Below, piece by piece: positions 34,601-44,778 of a stretch of DNA of 64,000 nt. The stretch is from Rhizoclosmatium globosum. Taxonomy: Eukaryota > Chytridiomycota > Chytridiomycetes > Chytridiales > Chytriomycetaceae. The notes under the pieces are model-generated. The model made no database searches and was not told the DNA's origin. It saw only the letters and a program-made list of their open reading frames with translations. The position numbers were made by a program, and so were the translations under genes. The stretch is from assembly GCA_002104985.1 (NCBI GenBank), contig MCGO01000044.1, positions 1 to 64,000 of the forward strand. The letters run 5' to 3'. Numbering within the stretch: position 1 is the first letter of the stretch; every line of letters starts with the position of its first letter.

Positions 34601-35142
34601 AAACGTTGCGAGATATCTACAGTGATTTTGCCTTGGGCGATGATGGAACATTAGGGGAAAATGAGCGCAAAAAACCTCGCCCCAAAAGTGCTCCCGTGAA
34701 AGCATCTGTGAAATTTGCGACAATCGGAGATCATGAAGATGAGGACTCTGTTGCGTTACATCCGTTGCCGACTATCAGAACTGTGAAATTGGTGCCCCCA
34801 CATTCAGCGCCTCCAGCTCCAAAGTCTGCTGCGTCCACTACGACTAAAACACCATCTACTGTCAGTGAAACGTCAGAACCATCACGATGGCAAAGGCTCT
34901 CATCTCATTTGAGAAATCCACATGCTTATGCGTATCCTCCACGGGAATCAATATACCCACCTTCATCGAAGCCGCGGTCAGTTACTGGACTTGGGGGCGG
35001 CGGCGTTGCTTCGAAACGAAAACCAAAAGTTCCACAACCACAACCAAAATCTGAAAAGATGGCTGGTATTTCGAACAATAAATGGCAGCCACGACCAGTG
35101 GATCACACTGCAGGTGCTCATCATGGAAATGGGTTAAAATAA
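31680..35142 (+). CDS. Large coiled-coil protein, unrecognised
   Basis: Eight exons give 1028 residues: 31680-31948, 32001-32449, 32513-32977, 33030-33223, 33285-33541, 33595-33809, 33859-34127, 34174-35142; all phases fit. The N-terminus is Gln/His-rich with a run of seven His. Then comes a long charged helical part (ARTRAREIHDRARQRIIED; EKQKERERQEELQRKKQE; LQREVEELRRDY; LKRLREELADLE) followed by an acidic Ser/Asp tract, another helical segment (YLNQRILLIEAERAK) and a Ser/Pro-rich tail. Between 33541 and 33859 the reading frame changes by two short introns; the competing straight-through frame is less protein-like. No catalytic domain, signal or membrane helix. A cytoskeletal, basal-body or scaffold role is only a guess. 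Confidence 0.72.
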
Positions 35143-35180
35143 ACACATTTTACTTTGATTCGCGAAGATATCATCAAAAC

Positions 35181-38096
35181 TCATTCAAATCGTTGACGAA
35201 ACAAAGACTTCTTCTTTGGTTTCTCCTCTACTTCCTCCTCATCCAAACTTCGCACAGGTTCCTGCCGTGGAACAACCCGCTCAAAAACAACTTCAGAAAC
35301 AGGTCGATGCTGAACGAATACCTCTTCCTTCTCTTTGGGTGCCTGTGTCTGATGCTTTGCAGCAACAGAAGCATTTCCCACGACTGACGCCGCAGGGACT
35401 GGCTTCTTTTCAGGTACTTGACTTTTGAAACTACTAGGTTTTTCACGAATCATATCTTGGACAGGTTTGACAACTTCTTTCTCCTTGATGGGTGCCGCAA
35501 TTCCCTGTGGAACGCTTGCTCCCGTTGCTGCTGCGATCTGTCGAGAAGCCTTGAACTTTGATACACGAGGAGTTTCGGTGGGAGGGTTCGTTGATACGAT
35601 GGCCGGGGTTACTGAAGATTGGGTAGGGACTGAAGGAGTTGCGGCTTGTTGTTGATCAGCCCTAAACTGTGAGACTTTGGGTATCACCGATTCCGTGCTT
35701 TGCTGAGGAGCAGGTGTGGTAGAAGCGGCTACAGCATTTGGCCCAGAAACGGTAGCAGCGGTAGACTCTTGTCGAGCTGCTTTGAACTTGGAAACTTTTG
35801 CTGGTTCTTGTTCGTTCACCTTGGCAACAATTGGACTAGTAGTGGTCGCTGCTTCTTGTCGAGAAGCCTTGAACTTTGAGATTTTGGGCTTCTCTTGCTC
35901 AACTTCTTTCGTTGGTACCGAAACAGATCCCATTCCACTGAAATTATACTTATGCTTCAATGCTTCTTCAGCAGCCTCCTGTGACGCCGCTTGTTCCAGT
36001 GCCTCATCCGAAAATGAAACAGACTTTTTTGGTTTGAGGGTTGGTTTGAAGCGGGGCTTTGAGATGGATGTTGTAGTTGCTGTTGCAGGGGTACTTGAAG
36101 GCTGGATAGCGGTTGGATTTGATTTCACTGGAGCAGACGCATAAGCGACAGCAGCTGCAAAGTTCGGTTCTGCAGCACTTGACGTAGAAAGACTTGCCTC
36201 CTCTCGTGCGAGTGCTTCTTCACGTTTCTGATTCTAAATGAGAAAAAGGTGTGAATCGTTTTCAGCACACGATACCAACATACCTCCACATATTCACGAA
36301 TCTCTCGCTCCATATCTGCTGAAGGAAACCCGATCCGTTGTGATGAAAAAACTGAACCTGTCCTATCTTCTTCCCGAATATCCAATTGCTATGAACAAAA
36401 GAAGAAAGAATTGGTATTGCAACATAGGCTTTACCAATATACACACTTACCTCTAACACCTGATCGCCCATTTTTTCCCGAATCTTTTCTTGCTGCGCCA
36501 ACATGATGGCACGCTTCTCATAATATTCTTTGGCAATCTCACGGCCAAACAAATAGTCTTCAAGGTCCTCGCTTGCAACGGATTCATAGTCTTCATCATC
36601 AGATGTAAAAAACCGGTCCGTAATTTTGTCTTTCAGGAAGATTTGTGTTTCTGGAGGGATGTCAGGGTTTTCCTTTTCGGATACCGTTGGTGCAGTTGCT
36701 TTTGATACCGCACGAGATTTATTATTAGAAGTGGCAGAGGCAGAAGCAGAAGCTTGGGCAGAGGTAGACGAAGAAGAGGTGGCGGTAGGAGCGGTGGGTT
36801 TGGACGCAAGAGACTCATTCTTTGATGTTTTAAGAGTCGTGGCAGCAGCGGCAGCGTCTGAGACAGATTTCATGTGAAGATAAATATCGGCAGGAGTTTT
36901 GATGACGGGAAACGTGTGTGGTGAATGAGATTGAGATACAACCATATTGGATGTGGCAGAATCAGAAGGAAGAGATACTGAGGTTGGCTTTGAGTTCAAA
37001 TGTGATTTTGGAGGCTGTTGGCGCTGGCTGGACATTCTTTCTTTCTCTTTTTGCTGCAAGAGGCCTTTTCTGATCTTGCGGTCCTCATCATCATCGGCCT
37101 CTTCTTCATCCAAACTTTCTTCCTCCTCATCATCACTATCGCCTTTTTTGATTGGAGCATCAGGGTCATTGAAATCATCATGATCGTCGTCTTCACGAAT
37201 TCCGCTGCTGAACTCTTGCAACCCTTTTTCATATTCATCTTCTTCAAGTTCTTCTCCTCCGACTTCAAGTTCGTCTTCGACATCAGCCATGATACCGTTT
37301 GTATCTTCTTCCTTTTCTAATCGAGAAAGCTTTGCAAGTAATTTGCGCTCGAAAGAGCCCAGCTTATCAGATTCTTTGGTTGATGTTGAATTTGATATTG
37401 ATGTCGCCGATATTGACACAGGTTCAGAAATAGATTTAGATGCCATGGCAGAGGAGTTGGTGGCAGTTGCAATGTTTGCTTTCTTGATGGGTATTTCATC
37501 ATCAATTAATTCATCCTCGTCCTCACCATCATCTTCGTCCTCTTCCTTATCCTTGTTCTCGACTTCATCAGTATCGACCTCTGGCTCCTCGTTTGATATT
37601 GCATTCGCATCTTCTTCCTGCTCCAGCCGAGAGAGTTTTGCCAAAAAGTTGCGTTCAAAATCTCCAAGGCTATTCTCCGATGTGGGTTTTGAAGCTGGTG
37701 GTTTTGAAGTTGGTGTTGAATTTGATGATTGCTTTTGTGACTGAGGCAGAGGGTGTTTACTTGTTTGTTGGAGGACTGCCGCAATTCGAATACGTTAAAC
37801 GGACCGCACTTCCAACGCCATTTAAACGCACCTTTCTGATCAAACACAACATTTCCGAGGTCGTCCACGTCTTCGTGGATGTCAACAAACTTGTCACCGT
37901 CCTCGTTGACAACATCACCATCGGCATCCACGTTTCCCCCTCCTGCCCCTGCATTCAAGCTGCGCAGCTTCTCGGCCACGGCAGCATCGTCCTTGTTTAA
38001 GATGATATCTTTCCTGAGGCGGAGTTGGGTCAGGGAAGCATCTCTTTCCTTGAGCGACTCTGAGACGTCTAAGGAAGTTGTTCAGGAGGCCTCCAC

Positions 38097-38132
<36 letters not shown>

Positions 38133-38491
38133 TCAACAAACAAACAAACAAACACTCACACTCGATGCGGCGCTGTGCAATCGCGCCAGCCTGAGCCGCC
38201 GAGCGATCCACGAACCAGTTGTCTCCGAGCGAGACAAGCACCTCGTTCGTGTGCACGAGCCGCCCAAGAAGGAAGGCCTTGCGTCCAACGGGCACGCGCT
38301 GTCCTCCAATCGTTGTTGTTTTGGGCGCCGATTCGAGAAACTCCTTCAGCTTTTCATACGCTGAAATGTGGCCCTGGAGCACTGCGCGTTCTGCCTCGCC
38401 CGCTGCAATCAGCTGGTCTGTTGTAAGTATCTACTATCTGGCTCAAGTAAGCAGGCTTTACCCGGTCGACTTCTTCAATGTATCTTTGCAT
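35181..38491 (-). CDS. URI1/Bud27-type unconventional prefoldin
   Basis: Likely a cytoplasmic/nuclear chaperone of the R2TP/prefoldin-like complex that helps assemble RNA polymerases through Rpb5. Six exons (minus): 38491-38462, 38412-38160, 38068-37832, 37775-36451, 36388-36284, 36233-35181, giving 1000 residues with consistent phases. Residues 1-95 form an alpha-prefoldin domain with the family signature PVGRKAFLLGRLVHTNEVLV and GDNWFVDRSAAQA. The central part is acidic (Glu/Asp tracts) and contains a duplicated segment FERNFLAKLSRLEQEED / FERKLLAKLSRLEKEED. The C-terminal part has four (V/I)SKF(K/R)A-type repeats (PKISKFKASRQ, AKVSKFKAARQ, PKVSQFRADQQ, PRVSKFKASRQ) and SVSFSDE. The family's C-terminal region is known for short conserved motifs. 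The first exon is only 10 codons, but gives the expected N-terminal helix. Confidence 0.88.
38069..38159. repeat. (CAAG)n and (CAAA)n tracts in the second intron of the URI gene
   Basis: About nine CAAG units (38095-38132) followed by CAAA units (38134-38152), inside a 91-nt intron and next to the 5' splice site at 38159 on the minus strand. Confidence 0.85.
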
Positions 38492-39013
38492 TCACACTTG
38501 CTGTTTCTTCAAACAACAAAAAGAAAAGGAGAACACAGAACAAGAAACAGAAAAAGAACTAGAAGAGAAATGGGTAATATGTTGTTTGTAGTGCTTCGTT
38601 TACCTACCAATTGATTACTACTGACACATTTAGCGATCAGCTATGCTTTAGCAAACTGAAAAAGTACATTATGTGACGCTATAGTCGAGTCAATGGAAAG
38701 TGGTCAAACGACGAATGTAACGGTGATGAAATTGCAGCGAATCAACAATTTGGAAAGTAGCACTGCCAAGGCTAAAGAAAGACTACCGTCATCGCTAGAG
38801 GTCGTTTTTTGGGTGGAAACACGTCTTTGGAAGAGTTTATACTTGTCCTTTGTTCCTGTTTGCCTACACTTGTCTAGCAAAGCACAAGTATAAAGCAAAG
38901 CTCATGCGTGAGTAAGTTTGAGTTATTCGTTAATTGTCGTTTTTCTTTCTGAGTTTGTAGCATCTGTGTTAGGAAAAGTGAAAGTGGTGGGAACTACTTC
39001 TGGCTCTGAAAAG
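38492..39013. promoter_or_regulatory. Divergent promoter region between URI and TIR-STAND-TPR genes
   Basis: 522 bp between two divergent starts. No repeat, RNA gene or credible ORF; the open frame 38693-38893 has no domain and is probably chance. The core promoters of both genes must lie here. Confidence 0.4.
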
Positions 39014-41951
39014 ATGGGAAATAGAGAACGAATTGGGGAAAATATAACGTGAAATTTTGTACCAACACAACCACACTCTGGCGCTGCAGCGGTCACCTGT
39101 CTTCTGAACATGATGTGTTCATTTCGTACCGTGTCAGTTCTGAAGCGCAAGTGGCCCAGTGGCTGGCATCGCTGATCGAAGGGGTTGGCCGCAGACGCTG
39201 CAACAAAACCATCCGCGTCTTTCTCGACAGCAACTGCCTCAACAAAGGCCAAGACTGGGAGATAGACTTTCTCAATGGCCTCAGACACAGCAGGTTGATC
39301 GTCTACTTGATCAGTGTCGCTTCGCTCGAGACTCTAATTGAGAAGACAGAGGTGAGTGGCTGTCTGAACCCTATTTTCTTTAACCATCGATTCTCAAAAG
39401 GCAAACAAAATTGATAACGTTCTTCTGGAAATTGAGAATGGATTGAAAATGAAAGCTGTGGACCAGGCTGGACTATTGCCAATCTTTGTTGGTTCAGTCA
39501 TGGCTGATGGCAGCTACTCTCCGTTTGACACATCATACTTTTCCACAAACAAGTATCCTGACAGCATACACGCTGGATCCAAGGAAAATGTTCGTGATTC
39601 AATTGCTCAATTGTTTAGAATTCAGGGAGAGTTCATTAGGCACTCACCCTGCAATAAGAATGCCTTGCACTTGGCCACTGACAGCATCTTGAAATTAGTT
39701 TTGCCTTATCAAAGTAGGTTATTACTCTGAGTCTTCTGTCATAATATGAATCTTTCCCCTTCAGCAACTCAAGCCAATAATCAACAACTGCCGCCTATTG
39801 CCAAAAGTTTCATGAGCCATGGTACCGAAATTGAATCAATTCAAAAATCTCTCTTCATGGATGGTGTCTCACTGGTTACAGGTTTTCCTGGAATTGGAAA
39901 GTCATCTGTTGCTACTAAAGTAGCTCATGACAGTCTTAAATTGTATCAGTATGTCCTTTGGATTTCATTGGAATCCTTACCAACAGCTTATGTTGGGTTT
40001 GAAAGAATTGCCAAATCTTTGAATCTTTCAGTACCAGAGTCTACCTCAGTTGCATATCACAAAGCAGTCTCTTATTGGCTTGAATGTAACCATGGGTATC
40101 TTCTTGTAATTGACAATGCAGATATTCCAGAATATGTTGAAGAATGCTTTCATGAAGTGCCGAAGTTTCTTGGAGATGTTCTCATCAAATCAAGACACAA
40201 CAATATCTTGCAATTTTTTCCACATCTTGAGTGCCCTGAAACTATCCAGCTGGAAAGTTGGACTGATGTTGTGACTTGCCAGTATTTTGAAGAAAGAACT
40301 GGGATTAAGACCAATGTATCTGATAGCAAATTCTTCAAATGTTGAATGGTCATGCTCTATCTGTCTCTCAAGCAGCTAGTTTCATCAAGAATAAGCGATT
40401 GTCCTATGCAAATTTCCTTAAAAAAATGCATAATCTTGTTTTGGATACATCAAGCTTTCCAGAGATAAGCAAGAGAGGATCAATTGCAAAGATCTTTCAT
40501 TTGTTCAAAAATGATCTTGAACTTTGTGATACAACTGCACCATTGAGGCTATTGGAAGCAGTATCATACTTGTCACCAGTTTCAATTCCAATCGAATTGC
40601 TTGAAGCTTTCCAAGAAAAGCTTCATCTCATTTCCAATGCAGGGGAAAATATTAACATACTGTTGGATAATGGATGGTTGAGCACAAATGCAGATTTCAC
40701 AATCTTTTCAACACATTCTATCATTCAAGAACTTTCCCGACCAAAAGGACTATCTGTTGCCACTGTGAAAGAATATCTTGGTGCTTTAAACTCTCTATTT
40801 TCAGGACATTATCATCAAATGGAAAAGAAAGAAAGAGAGTTATACAGTGTACTTTCCAGTCAGACACAAGGCATGTTAACATTCAAGGAAGTTCTTACTA
40901 AGTGTGCTCAAATTGAATTACAAGAGTACCATATTATTTTCCTTGCATCTACGAAACTTCAGCTTGGACAAATTGAGTTTGTATGACTGATAAACACTGA
41001 GAAAAACCTATTACTAATTCAATTTAGGAAGAAGGAAATTATGCAGAAGCCAAGATGCTGTATGATGAGTCTTTACAAATTAGAGAGAAAGTACATGGAA
41101 CAAGACAGCATCCTTCAGTTTCTTCCACTCTTTATGCCTTGGGTCAGATTGCTACAAAACTAGGAGAATATGCAGAAGCCAAGAAGCTATGTAATGAATG
41201 TTTGCAAATTCAAGAGAAAGTATATGGAACAAGACAGCATCCTTCAGTTGCTTCTACCATTTATTCTTTGGGTCAGATTGCTGCAAACCAAGGAGACTAT
41301 ACAGAAGCTAAGAAGCTGTATGACGAGTGTTTGCAAATTCAAGAGAAGATCTATGGCACAAGACAGCATCCTGCAGTTGCTTCCTCCATTTATGCTTTGG
41401 GTCAGATTGCAACAAACCAAGGAGATTATACAGAAGCTAAGAAGCTGTATGACGAATGTTTGCAAATTCAAGAGAAAATATGTGGAACAAGACAGCATCC
41501 TGCAGTTGGAATCACAATCCGAGAGCTGGGCACAACAGAATACTTATCTTCAAATTACAATCTTGGAAGGAGATTACTGGAAGAAAGTCTCAGCACATTT
41601 AGAATTGTCCATGGAACTGAAGCACATCCCTCAACAGCAGTATCCCTCTGAGAGCTTGGAATCTGCTTGTTTCACCTAGGAAATTTCACACAATCAAAAG
41701 ATGCCTTGTGCGACGCACTTGGGATAATGATGAAAGTATATGGAAAGCAGGAACACATGGATATTGCAGTTACACTAAATGCCCTGGGAAAAACATATGC
41801 AAAGCTTGGGAATTTTGAAGAAGCAGAGACACTCATGTGTAGAAGCATAAATATTATGAAGTCTGTCTTTGGCAATCTAGATCATCCCAAGTCAATTTTG
41901 ATGCTGGAAGATTATGAAGTTTTTAAAGTGGAATCTAATTTAGGGTATTAG
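39014..41951 (+). pseudogene. TIR-STAND(NB-ARC-like)-TPR NLR-type gene with two breaks
   Basis: It has the architecture of an innate-immunity/STAND receptor. Exons: 39014-39048, 39090-39351, 39401-39713, 39765-40980, 41028-41951. First a TIR domain (HDVFISYR; VFLDSNCLNKGQDWE, where the Glu is the expected NADase-type position; SRLIVYLIS). Next an NTPase with Walker A GFPGIGKSSVA, Walker B-like YLLVIDNAD, a KSRHNN sensor-like segment, RTG, and a helical LNGHALSVSQAASFI region. Then a winged-helix-like stretch and at least five 43-residue kinesin-light-chain-type TPRs (GQIATNQGDYTEAKKLYDEC). Two breaks are visible: a frame change near 40320-40340, and an in-frame TGA at 41649-41651 where the neighbouring repeat has Arg (CGA). 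The 47-nt intron 40981-41027 has a good branch-like CTATTACTAATTC. It may be a pseudogene, a polymorphic allele or sequencing error. The stop TAG coincides with a transposon end. Confidence 0.85.
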
Positions 41952-42050
41952 AGAGGTTTTGCAACTCATTTTTCTTTTCATTTTTCCTTTGGGCCACCAA
42001 GGATTTCCTTATGGAGTTTTTGTTTTCGAATAAAAGAAATTCAAATTTCC

Positions 42051-42785
42051 ATGGACGCAACAACTGAAGCTGTCAAACATGCTAAAAAGTGTCGAATACG
42101 TCAGCTTATTGTACTTGCAGCCATAGGGGCCACATGTATGCTTTTGATTCCTGAATCTGAGGCCATCCAAATTCCGGACAAACGTTTGACTTTGAAGGAC
42201 TTGAGGATTCAACAAGTCTCTTCTTCTTTTGCTTTAAAAAGGCCCATATCAAGAGCTTGGATTTGGAGCTAAGGTTGCCAGATGTAATTGTTACATCTGC
42301 TGCTCACAAAGCTTTGGCACTTGAAGGACTTCTTATCTTACTGCGTAGAATGGCGTACCCGTCTAGACTCGTAGATCTCACCCAGCTTTTTGGTCGCAGT
42401 AGATCTGCTCTAAGCCTTCTGTTGAACCACGTTTTATTCCATATTTATTGCCGCTTCAAAGATATCGGATGACTTCAACAAAGCAATGAGTCGAGTTCGA
42501 TTCACTGTGGAATGGGCATATGGACTGATTGTTTCAATTTGGGCATTTGTTGATTTCCACAAGAATATAAAGCTGTGGCTGCAGCCTGTTGGAGTCTATT
42601 ACTCCGTTGCCGGTTTACTCACCAACATGCAAACTTGCTGCAAGCAATCCAACAAAATCTCTACATTCTTTGGTTTAGATCCTCCAACACTACATGAGTA
42701 CCTACACTTGTCTCCTTTGCCTCCAATTGATACAGAGGAAGGCTATAATACTTTGGAGGACTCGTCAGATGAAGATGACACTTAG
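42051..42785 (+). pseudogene. Harbinger-type DDE transposase relic
   Basis: Three protein pieces in different frames. 42051-42240 begins MDATTEAVKHAKK and has an N-terminal helical region. 42257-42440 reads LELRLPDVIVTSA...LLRRMAYPSRLVDLTQLFGRSRSALSLLLNHVLFHIY, a segment typical of Harbinger nuclease N-terminal regions. About 42437-42785 reads FNKAMSRVRFTVEWAYGLIV...PVGVYYSVAGLLTNMQTC...ISTFFGLDPPTLHEYL, the family's C-terminal segment. The stretch that normally carries the catalytic acidic residues between the second and third pieces is deleted, and a frameshift separates the first two. Inactive. Confidence 0.8.
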
Positions 42786-43814
42786 AACTTCTTTATTCAA
42801 TAATAATACATAATAGCAAGCAGAGGCGGGCTTCGACGAGGTACAAGTTGGGCTTTTAGTGATTTTGGGTGAGTGTGTTGAGTCAGTGGTGGCTGTTGTG
42901 GGCAAAACTCAAATTTTTTCTCTGTCATCAATTGAAAGTTTGATCCAATGGCACCTTCTCCCACAACACACTAGAACCACATGTAATGGCTTGTTGGAAA
43001 GAGAATGAGCGTGAAATTGGTATTAGTCATATAATAAAAGAGTTCATTTTATTGATTCAATGATATGAGCTAAAGCATTTTCCAGCTCTTTAAACAAAAG
43101 TAAAAATGCAAAAAAAAACACCCTCTATTACATTCAAGCAATGTATATTTAAATGATATAGACATAATAATTTTCCTTCTGTGACCCATAGGCCAAAAGT
43201 TATAAGCATTTCCACTCAATTGTCCAACAAAATTCTGCAATGCAGAGAAAACATTAACTCCAACCCCTCACCTTGGCAAGAAAGACAAGGTAGGACTTTA
43301 GATCCCGCAATGCGCGTTAAAGGAGCTCTTCAAACAAAGATGTCGGTGAGTGTGTTGAGTATGTCTTTTGCAAATGATTAAACACTTTGTGGATCACAGC
43401 CAGTCCAGCTAAAACAGATTCAAATAACAGTAATAAAATGTTTTAATTTGCAGGAGCCAGACTGAGCAAACCAGGTCCAGATCACTTTGCTCAAACCTTC
43501 AATCGCACTACTCCAATCAAATCTTTCATCTGCAATCGCACTACTCCAATCAAATCTTTCATCTGCTCCAGCGTGTCACTTCAAACATGGCGTTGGACAG
43601 CGGGAACAGTCAAAGACATCAAGAAGAATGAAATTAAAGATGAAATGTTTATTTATTTTCTCTGAGAAACTATTCGAACCAACAGTTGGAATACCTGTAT
43701 GTGCGAGCTTTTAATCCTCTTCTCTATCTTACAAATAATAAAATACAGCTGTACAACATTGTCAATTCAAGAGTTTATTGAGTAAAGCGTTCATCAGTTC
43801 TCTTGTTGCTCAGC

Positions 43815-44641
43815 TCACTTCTTTTCTAGTTCCAGTCTTCCTTCCTCCAACGCAAGCTTTCGGTTTTGAACTTCCAACTCCTTCAACTTGATGTCACGAG
43901 AAGCCACTGTATCATTAGCATCTTGTTGGTTACATTCCGTGAATGCAGAAGCCAAATCCTTCAAAGTAGCAGCAACGGACGCAGCAGTCTTGGCTGACGA
44001 GGGACCACGACTAGTAGAAGATGGGGGTTCCTTGTTTTCATCGCTGTGGATACCTTTTCTGGGCGTCTTAAGCTTCTCCAATAGACACTTGACTGCAGCA
44101 TTGCGGACTATGGCACCATTGACTTCACTTTTTTCGTCGTAATTGGTCTTCTTTGCCTTCTTTTCTGCGAGAATGAATCCTGCATCTGTTGTCAAGGCAT
44201 TAGATACAAAGTGAAACAGAATGAAAGACTACACACCATATCACGCACGTCTGAAAGCAACTGTTCTCGTTCATTAAACTCTTCTTCCGTACCAGATGCA
44301 CGCAGCACCTCCATTTCATCCGCCTTAAACTTCTTCATTAGGTCCTTGAAACGCTCTTGTGCATTTTTCTCGGTGGTGCAGACATCACCGTCAAGACTCA
44401 GTGCCTCATTCAGATTTGTCGCCACATTCTCCCAACACTCTGCAGTCTTTCCATGGGCTGCCTTGTACGGCTCTACATTCAAGACTTCTTTCAGTAATGC
44501 AATATCCACTCGGACATTGAATCAAAAGGCTGGCTTCCCGCGATGGCCAACTATATTGACGACGTCTGAGTACGGTCCAGGAGAATTGCTGCAACTGCCC
44601 TTGTTGCCAAAGGACGATACAGGATTTGTGTTTGTGGCCAT
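43815..44641 (-). pseudogene. Harbinger-associated Myb/SANT-like protein relic
   Basis: Minus strand, from an ATG at 44641, through an in-frame TGA near 44521, to an exon of LLKEVLNVEPYKAAHGKTAECWENVA...ERFKDLMKKFKADEMEVLRASGTEEEF. This is the helical Myb/trihelix-like DNA-binding region found in transposon accessory proteins. A ~50-nt intron (about 44186-44235) follows, then a Lys/Ser-rich part and a C-terminal coiled coil (KELEVQNRKLALEEGRLELEKK). Its role in intact elements is to help the transposase bind the termini or enter the nucleus. The stop makes this copy defective unless the true start lies downstream. Confidence 0.7.
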
Positions 44642-44778
44642 GATGACGTTTGAAGGATATTTCATATCCTTGTGAGAAAGTCGTCACAGAGAAATTCAAA
44701 GGCCATTTTTCCTTGTGGCCACCCCACAAAGAAAAGTGAAGGAAAGAAAATTAAAAATATGAATAGCGAAACCTCTCT

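Larger units (their letters stand above)
41950..44778. mobile_element. PIF/Harbinger-like DNA transposon, internally deleted
   Basis: The left end AGAGAGGTTTTGCAACTCAT (41950) and the right end, read on the minus strand as AGAGAGGTTTCGCTATTCAT (44778), form imperfect terminal inverted repeats. Three-base ATT flanks both ends (41947-41949 and 44779-44781), a 3-bp target duplication as in this superfamily, although TWA is more usual. It carries a transposase relic (+) and a Myb/SANT-like gene relic (-) facing each other, the two-gene layout of Harbinger elements. The DDE core is missing, so it is non-autonomous. Confidence 0.75.

Noticed and set aside
40981..41027. A third lesion in the NLR-type gene between GQIEF and EEGNYAEA
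   Set aside because: It is a normal 47-nt intron with GTATGA/TTTAG ends, a branch-like TACTAAT and phase 0 on both sides.
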